Positions 44,376-64,000 of a DNA stretch of 64,000 bases are shown piece after piece. Within the stretch, counting starts at the first letter, position 1, and each line of letters opens with the position of its first letter. The position numbers and the translations under genes were made by a program. The notes under the pieces were generated by a model. The model was given only the letters and a program-made list of their open reading frames with translations. It searched no databases and had not been told where the DNA came from. Source of the DNA: Pectobacterium aroidearum (GTDB lineage Bacteria > Pseudomonadota > Gammaproteobacteria > Enterobacterales > Enterobacteriaceae); contig NZ_CP166097.1 in the NCBI RefSeq assembly GCF_041228105.1, positions 434,001 through 498,000 of the forward strand. The letters run 5' to 3'.

Positions 44376-46018
44376 GTTGCCTTATCCCTGCACGGCTGAA
44401 GGATATCGAGCTGAGGCTGATATTCTTTCGTGGCGATAGTAAACATCCCCAGTATGGTATGGAAAAGATTATCTTGCGAGTACTCCTGCTGTTTCGCGTT
44501 CTGGCGTAGACAGGTGTCCTGAATGGCCTGCTGTTGCTGGTAACCCGGTGATAACCACATCAGCATTGGCACGTGTGTTTGCTGCTTCGGCGCAATAGAG
44601 TAAGGCATGCTGTGTAGATAGATACCGTTCTCTCCTAACGATTCGCCGTGGTCGGACAGGTAAACCAGCGAGGTATTAAATTTATCCTGATGCTGTTTCA
44701 GTAAATTGATCGCTTTATCCAGAACAAAATCGACATACAGGATCGTATTGTCATACGTGTTGGTCAGCGCTTCCTGCGTACAGGTTTGAATCTGATTGGT
44801 ATCACAGGTTGGGGTAAATTTCTTAAAGGCGTCAGGGTAGCGCTGGTAATAGCTCGGGCCGTGGCTGCCTATGGTGTGTAATACGATAATCCCGTCGTTA
44901 TCGAGCTTATTGATATAGTCTTCGACGCCGTGGAATAACGCTTCATCGTGGCATTCGCCGCTGGTGCATAATCCCGGCAGTTTTAGCGATGTCACATCAA
45001 CCATTGGCACACGCGTACAGACATCTTTGCAGCCGCCGTCATTTTCCTGCCAGAGCACGTTAACTTTTGCTCGTTGTAAGATATCGAGCAACCCTTCCTG
45101 ATGGCTGGCTAAGCCACCATCAAAGCCTTGGCGCGGCATGTTGGAAAACATGCACGGAACGGAAACACCTGTTGATGTGCCGCACGATGACGTGTTGTCA
45201 AAATAAACCACGTTGTCTTTCGCCAGCAGCGGGTTGGTTTCCTTCTCATAGCCACCCAGCGAAAAGTTTTGTGCCCGCGATGTCTCGCCGACGACCAGAA
45301 TAACCAGATTCTTTTTTGCCGTAGGGGATGACGATGGCACTTTGTGGGCATCCAGACCAATTTGTACCAACGGTAGATTAGCCAGCGCGATGTGCTTATG
45401 GTAGGACAAGCTGGCTGCTACAATATTGCTGGGTGTAATCGCTTTTACCAACTCTTTGTTATTACGCATGAACGAGGCGTAATCTTTATAAAAGAACGCT
45501 GCGACAGATAAAATGGCGAATAACGAAATAATGACGCTAAGAAAGCGCATACCAATGTAGAGCGTCGTCGGTTTGGCTGGCTTTATTTTTATCCAGACGG
45601 CGAGTGCGGCGGGAATGACACCAATAAAGAATACCCAAGCGACAAGCTGTGGCGTAAGCAGTGAAAAAGATTCGCTGGCCGTTGTCTCCACAACATTCTG
45701 AACCATGGTGCGGTCAATGATAATGCCGTAGTTCAGCATGAAGTACTGCGCGGCGGCACCGGTCAGCAGGAAGAAAACAATGACGGCCTTACGCAGGTAA
45801 GGGACGGCAATCAGTGTGAAAATAATATTCAACGTCGTGAAAATCACAACGGGCATGCTGAGAAAGAACGGGATATTTATCCAGTCTGTCATGTCTAACA
45901 ATTGCAGCGTCTGGCGGTAGTAGGCGATGTTCTGGACCAGAGTAATAAAGGCAGAAAAGATCAGCACGAACGTGATGCTGCTCAAGTGTGGTCTGCCCAT
46001 CGGTATTGGTTTTTTCAT
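44372..46018 (-). CDS. eptA: Lipid A phosphoethanolamine transferase PmrC/EptA
   Basis: A 548-residue inner-membrane enzyme. About five N-terminal helices occupy residues 15-175, then comes a periplasmic alkaline-phosphatase-like domain. Catalytic region: [24 protein letters not shown] (nucleophile Thr in GETSR), [14 protein letters not shown], and metal ligands in [20 protein letters not shown]. It adds phosphoethanolamine to lipid A and so lowers binding of cationic peptides. It is first in the pmrCAB operon, behind a PmrA box. Confidence 0.93.
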   Translation of the reverse strand: MKKPIPMGRPHLSSITFVLIFSAFITLVQNIAYYRQTLQLLDMTDWINIPFFLSMPVVIFTTLNIIFTLIAVPYLRKAVIVFFLLTGAAAQYFMLNYGIIIDRTMVQNVVETTASESFSLLTPQLVAWVFFIGVIPAALAVWIKIKPAKPTTLYIGMRFLSVIISLFAILSVAAFFYKDYASFMRNNKELVKAITPSNIVAASLSYHKHIALANLPLVQIGLDAHKVPSSSPTAKKNLVILVVGETSRAQNFSLGGYEKETNPLLAKDNVVYFDNTSSCGTSTGVSVPCMFSNMPRQGFDGGLASHQEGLLDILQRAKVNVLWQENDGGCKDVCTRVPMVDVTSLKLPGLCTSGECHDEALFHGVEDYINKLDNDGIIVLHTIGSHGPSYYQRYPDAFKKFTPTCDTNQIQTCTQEALTNTYDNTILYVDFVLDKAINLLKQHQDKFNTSLVYLSDHGESLGENGIYLHSMPYSIAPKQQTHVPMLMWLSPGYQQQQAIQDTCLRQNAKQQEYSQDNLFHTILGMFTIATKEYQPQLDILQPCRDKAT

Positions 46019-46079
46019 ACACGTCTCTCGTGATTTCCATGATGGAGAGGAAAGAAGACGCTGACTCTAGCGGGGTTAA

Positions 46080-46096
46080 ATTAATACAACCTTAAG
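46080..46096 (-). promoter_or_regulatory. PmrA box of the pmrCAB operon
   Basis: On the minus strand CTTAAGGTTGTATTAAT holds two hexamers CTTAAG and ATTAAT with a 5-base spacer, close to the PmrA consensus YTTAAK-N5-YTTAAK (S. enterica pmrC has CTTAAG-N5-CTTAAT). It is 62 bases before the pmrC start. Confidence 0.75.
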
Positions 46097-46170
46097 AGGG
46101 ATCCCGTTAAATTCAGGGACGCGAGAGTGGACATTTGCTAGACTATGTCCCTTGTCAATACAAAATAAAT

Positions 46171-46311
46171 ATACCCGTCATACTTCAAGCTGCTTGTGCG
46201 TTGGCCGCCCTTATTCACCCCAGTCACTTACTTGAGTAGGCTTCTGGGGATTTGCGCGGGGCGTTGTTTAAAACGCCGACGTTTTATCACGCAACTCGAA
46301 TTATTTAGGGG
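46171..46311. repeat. Dispersed palindromic element (about 140 bp)
   Basis: The element starts ATACCCGTCATACTTCAAG and ends GCAACTCGAATTATTTAGGGG. The termini are imperfect inverted repeats (about 15 of 23 bases); an internal CCCCAG/CTGGGG hairpin lies in the middle. Such elements with ATACTTCAAGTTGC ends are common in Pectobacterium, Serratia and Yersinia genomes. It abuts yheO, and its last bases (TTTAGGGGATAA) precede an ATG. It fills most of the 46019-46339 gap. Confidence 0.7.
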
Positions 46312-46339
46312 ATAAATGATGCTGAGGGTGGTGTCTGCC

Positions 46340-47062
46340 ATGTCTAATTCGCTTGTATCTGGCGAATCTTATGAGCTTGATTTGCTGGATGAACGTCCTT
46401 TCAGCCAAACGGACTATGAGATCCTGAAATCGTATGAAGCGGTGGTTGATGGCTTGGCCATGTTGATTGGCGAGCACTGTGAGATTGTGTTGCACTCGCT
46501 CGAGGATCTTAAATGCTCCGCCGTGCGTATTGCAAATGGAGAGCATACTGGCAGGAAGATTGGCTCGCCGATTACGGATCTTGCATTGCGCATGCTGCAT
46601 GACATGGCAGGTGAGGATAGCAGCGTATCGAAAGCGTATTTTACCCGCGCAAAAAGCGGTGTGTTGATGAAGTCAGTCACGATTGCGATTCGTAATCGCG
46701 ATCAGCGCGTGATTGGGCTGCTATGCATCAACATGAATCTGGACGTCCCTTTCTCCCAGATCGTACAGACCTTTATTCCACCTGAAACGCATGATGCCGC
46801 ATCTTCTGTTAACTTTGCGTCGTCGGTTGACGACCTCGTGGCACAAACGCTGGAATTTTCGATCGAAGAAGTCAATGCGGATCGCAACGTCTCCAATAAT
46901 GCGAAAAATCGTCAAATCGTACTGAGCCTGTACGAGAAAGGTATCTTTGATATTAAAGACGCCATCAACCAGGTCGCCGAACGTCTCAATATTTCCAAAC
47001 ACACGGTCTACCTTTATATCCGTCAATTCAAAAGCGGCGACTTCAGCGGACACGAACGCTGA
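46340..47062 (+). CDS. yheO: YheO, PAS-like/helix-turn-helix transcriptional regulator
   Basis: A 240-residue DNA-binding protein, the same length as E. coli YheO. N-terminal YheO-PAS domain ([41 protein letters not shown]) and a C-terminal helix-turn-helix ([29 protein letters not shown]). The start MSNSLVSGE matches the E. coli start; an in-frame ATG at 46316, supplied with AGGGGAT by the repeat, would add eight residues. Its TGA overlaps the tusD start (TGATG), which suggests coupling with tRNA thiolation. Confidence 0.9.
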   Translation: MSNSLVSGESYELDLLDERPFSQTDYEILKSYEAVVDGLAMLIGEHCEIVLHSLEDLKCSAVRIANGEHTGRKIGSPITDLALRMLHDMAGEDSSVSKAYFTRAKSGVLMKSVTIAIRNRDQRVIGLLCINMNLDVPFSQIVQTFIPPETHDAASSVNFASSVDDLVAQTLEFSIEEVNADRNVSNNAKNRQIVLSLYEKGIFDIKDAINQVAERLNISKHTVYLYIRQFKSGDFSGHER

Positions 47063-47451
47063 TGCTGAGTTACTGTTTGCTGGTAACCGGTCCTGCTTAT
47101 GGCACACAGCAAGCGAGCAGCGCGTTGCAGTTTGCGCAGGCACTGTTGGCTGAGGGGCACAGACTGAAAAGTGTGTTCTTCTATCGGGAAGGCGTGTTGA
47201 ATGCTAACCAACTGACGTCACCTGCTAATGATGAATTTGATCTTGTACGCGCCTGGCAACTGTTGGGTGAAACACATCAGGTGGCGCTGAATGTCTGTGT
47301 TGCCGCCGCGCTGCGCCGAGGCGTGACCGATGCTCAGCAAGCTGCTCAGCTCAATCTTGCAGGTGCGAATCTGCAACCCGGATTTGTTCTGAGTGGGTTG
47401 GGGGAGTTGGCGCAATCGGTGTTGACCTGCGATCGGGTTATTCAGTTTTAA
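47062..47451 (+). CDS. tusD: Sulfur relay protein TusD
   Basis: A 129-residue DsrE-fold protein ([42 protein letters not shown]; catalytic Cys in [11 protein letters not shown] near residue 78). It accepts persulfide from TusA and passes it via TusE to MnmA for 2-thiouridine in tRNA wobble positions. It forms a hexamer with TusB and TusC encoded next. Confidence 0.95.
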   Translation: MLSYCLLVTGPAYGTQQASSALQFAQALLAEGHRLKSVFFYREGVLNANQLTSPANDEFDLVRAWQLLGETHQVALNVCVAAALRRGVTDAQQAAQLNLAGANLQPGFVLSGLGELAQSVLTCDRVIQF

Positions 47452-47460
47452 GGTAGCGTT

Positions 47461-47820
47461 ATGAAGCGAGTCGCATTTGTTTTTACCCATGCTCCACATG
47501 GGAACGCTTCCGGGCGAGAGGGGCTGGATGCGCTATTGGCGGTGTCAGCACTGACAGAAGAGATTGGCGTGTTTTTTGTTGGCGATGGCGTACTTCAATT
47601 GTTGCCTCAGCAACAGCCGGACCAGATCTTGATGCGTAATTACATCGCAACGTTTGGCGTGTTGCCGCTGTACGATATCAACTGTTGCTATCTGTGCGAA
47701 ACGTCCGTGCGCCAGCGCGGATTGAACATCGATACGAACTGGGTTTTGGATGTGGAGCTGTTAGCGCCGGAAGCCTGGCGCAGCAAATTGGCCAGCTATC
47801 ATTCCATCCTTTCATTTTAG
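47461..47820 (+). CDS. tusC: Sulfur relay protein TusC
   Basis: A 119-residue DsrF-like protein ([64 protein letters not shown]). It is the middle subunit of the TusBCD complex. It begins nine bases after tusD. Confidence 0.95.
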   Translation: MKRVAFVFTHAPHGNASGREGLDALLAVSALTEEIGVFFVGDGVLQLLPQQQPDQILMRNYIATFGVLPLYDINCCYLCETSVRQRGLNIDTNWVLDVELLAPEAWRSKLASYHSILSF

Positions 47821-47837
47821 CGACGGATCTTTTCTTT

Positions 47838-48125
47838 ATGCTGCATACGCTCTCATGTTCCCCTTATCACGCTGACCTGGATACGCTGTTGCGTGGACTG
47901 GACAAAGGTGACGCTTTAGTCTTATTGCAAGATGGTGTTATCGCTGCTCTGGCTGGTGGAAACATTATCCATCGTCTTCTTGATTCCGCGGTTCCGCTCT
48001 ACGCGCTTCGGCCTGATGTCGTAGCGAGAGGAATGACTGAACAAATTTCAAACAGTGTAGTGCTCATTGACTATAATGAATTTGTTCAACTGACAGTGGA
48101 GCACCCGCAGCAACTCGCGTGGTAA
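47838..48125 (+). CDS. tusB: Sulfur relay protein TusB
   Basis: A 95-residue DsrH-like protein (MLHTLSCSPYHADLDTLLRGL; DALVLLQDGVIAAL; LYALRPDVVARGM), the length of E. coli TusB. It is the third TusBCD subunit. The ATG is 17 bases after tusC and has only a weak Shine-Dalgarno. The next genes are the str operon. Confidence 0.93.
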   Translation: MLHTLSCSPYHADLDTLLRGLDKGDALVLLQDGVIAALAGGNIIHRLLDSAVPLYALRPDVVARGMTEQISNSVVLIDYNEFVQLTVEHPQQLAW

Positions 48126-48146
48126 CGCCGAATTTTTGTATATTTC

Positions 48147-49198
<1,052 letters not shown>

Positions 49199-49221
49199 TC
49201 CCTTCGCTGTAGGCATGCTAA

Positions 49222-49255
49222 CCAAGCGGGCGCTAAAAATAGCCAACCCGCTTGG
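49222..49255 (+). other. Hairpin in the rpsG-fusA gap
   Basis: CCAAGCGGG (49222-49230) pairs with CCCGCTTGG (49247-49255), and GCTA/TAGC extend it inside. It sits between rpsG and fusA, 40 bases before the fusA start. No T-run, so it is not a simple terminator. Confidence 0.65.
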
Positions 49256-49285
49256 GTTAACTAAATTGAACGCCCTAGTATATAG

Positions 49286-51409
<2,124 letters not shown>

Positions 51410-51463
51410 GCCTCAGGGTTAAAACAAAATCCCGTGCTCTCTCCATAGGGGGAGAGCATTTGA

Positions 51464-52663
<1,200 letters not shown>

Positions 52664-52685
52664 TCGCTGATAAACTCAATGCATG

Positions 52686-52711
52686 AAAAAGGCACTTCGG
52701 TGCCTTTTTTT
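52686..52711 (+). terminator. str operon terminator
   Basis: AAAAAGGCAC-TTCG-GTGCCTTTTTT, a UUCG tetraloop hairpin with a T-run, 23 bases after tufA. Confidence 0.95.
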
Positions 52712-52734
52712 ACGTCTAAATCATTAAATGGAAA

Positions 52735-52763
52735 TTGAAATAAAAATAATTCTTATTTACAAT
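52735..52763 (+). promoter_or_regulatory. bfd promoter with Fur-like site
   Basis: TTGAAA (52735-52740), 17 bases, TACAAT (52758-52763) is a good sigma70 promoter. The spacer AAATAAAAATAATTCTTATTTAC is A+T-rich with Fur-box-like halves (AATAATTCTTATT), so iron repression is likely. It leads into bfd. Confidence 0.65.
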
Positions 52764-52867
52764 GCTGGGATTGGTTAAAAAATCGCTAGGAGCGGTTTCA
52801 AGTGCCGTTTGCAGTGTCTCGAAAGGTAGCGTGAAAGACACTCGCGATAACGAAGAGTTATTCTGGT

Positions 52868-53062
52868 ATGTATGTTTGTTTGTGCAACGCAATTTCTGAC
52901 AAAGCTATTCGTAATGCTGTTCGTCAGCACCAGCCTCAATCTATGCAGCAACTACGCAAGCTCGTTCCTATCGGGACAGACTGCGGCAAGTGTATTCGTC
53001 AGGCGCGTGTCATTTTCGAGGAAGAGCAAGCCAAAATTCCTGATATGTATGAAGTAGCATAA
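52868..53062 (+). CDS. bfd: Bacterioferritin-associated ferredoxin
   Basis: A 64-residue [2Fe-2S] protein. Cluster cysteines appear as CLC near the start (residues 4 and 6) and CGKC near residues 38-41, the BFD pattern. It binds bacterioferritin and releases its stored iron by electron transfer. It lies 72 bp before bfr, as in E. coli. Confidence 0.96.
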   Translation: MYVCLCNAISDKAIRNAVRQHQPQSMQQLRKLVPIGTDCGKCIRQARVIFEEEQAKIPDMYEVA

Positions 53063-53134
53063 AATGTAGGGTTGTTTTTTTGACTCTCTGCTTACCGGTT
53101 CTACACTTTAAGAACTGGAGCGGAGGAGCATGTC

Positions 53135-53608
53135 ATGAAAGGCGATAAAAAAGTCATTACACACCTGAATAAGTTATTGGGCAACGAGCTGGTAGCCATT
53201 AACCAATATTTTCTTCATGCCCGGATGTTTAAAAACTGGGGCTTAACCCGTCTTAACGATCACGAATATCATGAGTCTATCGACGAAATGAAACACGCTG
53301 ATCGCTACATCGAACGAATCCTGTTTCTCGAAGGCATCCCGAATCTGCAGGATTTGGGTAAGTTAAATATTGGCGAAGATGTCGAAGAGATTTTACGTTC
53401 TGATCTTCAACTTGAGTTGGATGGTGCAAAGAATCTGCGTGAAGCGATTGCCTATGCCGATTCGGTACATGACTACGTCAGTAGGGATTTAATGATAGAA
53501 ATTCTTGCCGATGAAGAAGGGCACATCGACTGGCTGGAAACTGAGTTGGATTTGATTTCACGTCTTGGTATACAAAACTATCTTCAGGCGCAGTTAAAAG
53601 CGGAGTAA
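53135..53608 (+). CDS. bfr: Bacterioferritin
   Basis: A 157-residue four-helix bundle subunit. Ferroxidase-centre residues are visible in [18 protein letters not shown] (Glu18), [25 protein letters not shown] (Glu51, His54 and haem-ligand Met52), and [14 protein letters not shown] (Glu127, His130). It stores iron in a 24-mer cage with haem. GGAGGA precedes the ATG. Confidence 0.97.
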   Translation: MKGDKKVITHLNKLLGNELVAINQYFLHARMFKNWGLTRLNDHEYHESIDEMKHADRYIERILFLEGIPNLQDLGKLNIGEDVEEILRSDLQLELDGAKNLREAIAYADSVHDYVSRDLMIEILADEEGHIDWLETELDLISRLGIQNYLQAQLKAE

Positions 53609-53645
53609 CATGGCATCATAAATATGTTACGCACCTAGTCTAATC

Positions 53646-53675
53646 CGGCCGGACGCAGACGTATCACTCCGGCCG
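53646..53675 (+). terminator. Hairpin downstream of bfr
   Basis: CGGCCGGA and TCCGGCCG, perfect 8-bp arms around 14 bases, about 38 bases past the bfr stop, followed by a weak T-containing stretch (CGTTTAAAAT). Confidence 0.55.
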
Positions 53676-53701
53676 CGTTTAAAATCATTTCATCCTGCTT
53701 G

Positions 53702-53729
53702 TTGCTTCTCCGGCCAATTTGCGTATAAT
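53702..53729 (+). promoter_or_regulatory. S10 operon promoter
   Basis: TTGCTT, 16 bases, TATAAT (53724-53729). It is placed just before a structured leader of about 180 nt. Confidence 0.8.
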
Positions 53730-53735
53730 GCGCGA

Positions 53736-54226
<491 letters not shown>

Positions 54227-54246
54227 TCAGGTCATTGAGCGATTGA

Positions 54247-56642
<2,396 letters not shown>

Positions 56643-56655
56643 TCTTAGAGGATAA

Positions 56656-56937
<282 letters not shown>

Positions 56938-56942
56938 GGTAG

Positions 56943-58871
<1,929 letters not shown>

Positions 58872-58895
58872 TAAAGTAGCGCTCTTCTCTCATGA

Positions 58896-58927
58896 TAAAC
58901 GGCTCTGCAAAGGGCCGTTTATTTTTT
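58896..58927 (+). terminator. S10 operon terminator
   Basis: TAAACGGC and GCCGTTTA form an 8-bp stem followed by a T-run, 25 bases after rpsQ. Confidence 0.9.
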
Positions 58928-58951
58928 CTACCCATACCAAGGAAGCGGTGT

Positions 58952-58957
58952 TATAAT
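58952..58957 (+). promoter_or_regulatory. spc operon promoter -10
   Basis: TATAAT preceded by GGTGT. The stretch from the S10 terminator through GAAGCGGTGTTATAATGC agrees closely with the E. coli spc promoter region as remembered. The -35 is poor. About 75 bases precede rplN. Confidence 0.75.
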
Positions 58958-59022
58958 GCTGCGCCCTCAATTATGGGGTATTTAATGGCCCGAAAGGGTC
59001 CTAAAGTAGTAGTTGACATTAG

Positions 59023-60604
<1,582 letters not shown>

Positions 60605-60631
60605 TTGTCACCAATTGAATCACGGGAGTAA

Positions 60632-61030
<399 letters not shown>

Positions 61031-61042
61031 TCGGGAGGAAAA

Positions 61043-61576
61043 ATGTCTCGTGTTGCAAAAGCACCCGTCGTCATTCCTGCCGGCGTAGAGGTAAAACTCA
61101 ACGGTCAGGATATTTCGATTAAGGGTAAAAACGGCGAGCTGAGTCGTAAGATCCACGATGCTGTTGAAGTGAAACAAGCTGACAACGCTCTGACTTTCGC
61201 TCCGCGCGAAGGTTTCGTTGACGGATGGGCCCAGGCGGGCACCACTCGCGCTCTGTTGAACGCAATGGTTATCGGTGTTACCGAAGGCTTCACTAAGAAG
61301 CTGCAACTGGTTGGTGTTGGTTACCGTGCTGCTGTTAAAGGCAATGTGGTTAACCTGTCTCTTGGGTTCTCTCACCCAGTAGATCACGCACTGCCGGCAG
61401 GTATTACTGCAGAATGCCCAAGCCAAACTGAAATCGTACTGAAAGGTGCTGATAAGCAGGTTATTGGTCAGGTCGCTGCGGAATTACGCGCCTACCGTCG
61501 TCCTGAGCCTTACAAAGGCAAGGGTGTCCGTTACGCCGACGAAGTCGTGCGTACCAAAGAGGCTAAGAAGAAGTAA
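61043..61576 (+). CDS. rplF: 50S ribosomal protein L6
   Basis: A 177-residue protein with two similar domains ([39 protein letters not shown] near the end). Located near the GTPase-associated region. GGGAGG precedes the ATG. Confidence 0.98.
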   Translation: MSRVAKAPVVIPAGVEVKLNGQDISIKGKNGELSRKIHDAVEVKQADNALTFAPREGFVDGWAQAGTTRALLNAMVIGVTEGFTKKLQLVGVGYRAAVKGNVVNLSLGFSHPVDHALPAGITAECPSQTEIVLKGADKQVIGQVAAELRAYRRPEPYKGKGVRYADEVVRTKEAKKK

Positions 61577-61939
<363 letters not shown>

Positions 61940-61944
61940 GGTAG

Positions 61945-63077
<1,133 letters not shown>

Positions 63078-63084
63078 GTAGCAG

Positions 63085-64000
63085 ATGGCCAAACAACCAG
63101 GATTAGATTTTCAGAGTGCTAAAGGCGGAGTTGGTGAACTGAAGCGCAGACTTTTGTTTGTTATCGGTGCGCTAATTGTTTTCCGTATTGGCTCTTTTAT
63201 TCCGATTCCTGGTATTGATGCCACTGTGCTTGCCAAATTGCTTGAACAGCAGCGAGGCACCATCATTGAAATGTTTAACATGTTCTCTGGTGGTGCTCTC
63301 AGCCGTGCTTCTATCTTTGCCCTGGGTATTATGCCGTATATTTCGGCATCTATTATTATCCAGTTGCTGACGGTGGTTCATCCTGCGTTGGCTGAAATAA
63401 AGAAAGAAGGGGAAGCTGGCCGTCGTAAGATCAGCCAGTATACCCGCTACGGTACCTTGGTATTGGCTATATTCCAGTCGATCGGTATTGCTACTGGTCT
63501 GCCGAATATGCCTGGAATGCAAGACTTGGTAATAAATCCAGGTTTTGCTTTCTACTTTACCGCTGTTGTGAGTCTGGTCACTGGGACAATGTTCCTGATG
63601 TGGCTGGGAGAACAGATTACGGAACGTGGTATCGGTAACGGTATCTCGATCATAATCTTTGCTGGTATTGTTGCGGGCCTACCGCCGGCCATTGGCCATA
63701 CCATCGAGCAAGCTCGGCAAGGCGACCTGCACTTCCTCCTGTTGCTGTTGGTTGCAGTTTTAGTGTTTGCAGTAACCTTCTTCGTTGTTTTCATTGAGCG
63801 TGGTCAACGTCGTATCGTCGTTAATTATGCAAAACGTCAACAAGGTCGTCGTGTTTATGCAGCACAGAGTACGCATTTACCGCTGAAGGTGAATATGGCT
63901 GGGGTTATTCCCGCGATCTTCGCTTCCAGTATTATTCTGTTCCCTGCCACGATTGCATCTTGGTTTGGGGGCGGTACCGGTTGGAACTGGCTGACAACTA
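63085..64000 (+). CDS. secY: Preprotein translocase SecY (partial)
   Basis: The first 305 codons of the SecYEG channel subunit; the gene runs past the window end. [25 protein letters not shown] start, helix 1 [19 protein letters not shown], plug region and helix 2 ([32 protein letters not shown]), then helices 3-6 with the [20 protein letters not shown] loop. It forms the Sec pore for secreted proteins, including the pectate lyase precursors (before Out secretion). It follows rplO by seven bases. Confidence 0.97.
   Translation, partial: MAKQPGLDFQSAKGGVGELKRRLLFVIGALIVFRIGSFIPIPGIDATVLAKLLEQQRGTIIEMFNMFSGGALSRASIFALGIMPYISASIIIQLLTVVHPALAEIKKEGEAGRRKISQYTRYGTLVLAIFQSIGIATGLPNMPGMQDLVINPGFAFYFTAVVSLVTGTMFLMWLGEQITERGIGNGISIIIFAGIVAGLPPAIGHTIEQARQGDLHFLLLLLVAVLVFAVTFFVVFIERGQRRIVVNYAKRQQGRRVYAAQSTHLPLKVNMAGVIPAIFASSIILFPATIASWFGGGTGWNWLTT

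Overview
The window is a chromosomal segment of a soft-rot enterobacterium, most likely Pectobacterium. A near-complete enterobacterial housekeeping backbone (crp, yhfA, prkB, yheSTU, kefGB, slyD/slyX, fkpA, yheO-tusDCB, str, S10 and spc operons) carries inserted blocks, among them a cluster of four secreted pectate lyases. The middle paralogue has the signal peptide of Erwinia carotovora PelB, the source of the 'pelB leader', with one substitution. No rRNA, tRNA, CRISPR array, insertion sequence or phage gene was seen.

Layout. 1-1380: two permease genes of a polar amino-acid/opine-type ABC importer (the first cut by the window edge) behind a candidate sigma54/NtrC/IHF promoter. 1383-5861: nirB-nirD-cysG (NADH-nitrite reductase and siroheme synthase), with FNR and NarL sites spaced as in E. 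coli nirB. 6398-13034: an enolase-superfamily enzyme followed by a complete oligopeptide-type ABC importer (binding protein, two permeases, two ATPases). 13241-13813: ppiA. 14119-20237: pelA, pelB, pelC, pelZ (transcribed leftwards). 20825-22695: an oxidoreductase-like gene divergent from a TetR regulator, with three copies of a 12-bp palindrome between them. 22755-25501: pabA, argD, crp. 25875-38655: yhfA, prkB, yheU, yheT, then an inserted LysE-type exporter and a xpaC-telA pair, then yheS, kefG, kefB, yheV, slyD, slyX, fkpA. 38831-46018: an inserted block with a MocR regulator divergent from a yggS paralogue and a glyA paralogue, and the pmrC-pmrA-pmrB operon with a PmrA box. 46340-48125: yheO, tusDCB. 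48257-52663: rpsL, rpsG, fusA, tufA. 52868-53608: bfd, bfr. 53915-64000: the S10 and spc ribosomal operons, running into secY at the window end.

From remembered E. coli gene order (rpsL-tusBCD-yheO-fkpA-slyX-slyD-yheV-kefB-kefG-yheS-yheT-yheU-prkB-yhfA-crp-yhfK-argD-pabA-fic-yhfG-ppiA-tsgA-nirBDC-cysG), the same backbone is visible with four replacements or insertions: a glyA/yggS/MocR plus pmrCAB block between fkpA and yheO; LysE-xpaC-telA between yheS and yheT; the TetR/oxidoreductase/pel block between pabA and ppiA; and the enolase-superfamily/ABC-importer block between ppiA and nirB. The pectinolytic arsenal and several uncharacterised modules are therefore set into conserved spacers. The least understood are the enolase-superfamily/ABC operon, the TetR/triple-operator module and the MocR/YggS/SHMT module. 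Nothing in the window is clearly a wholly new system.
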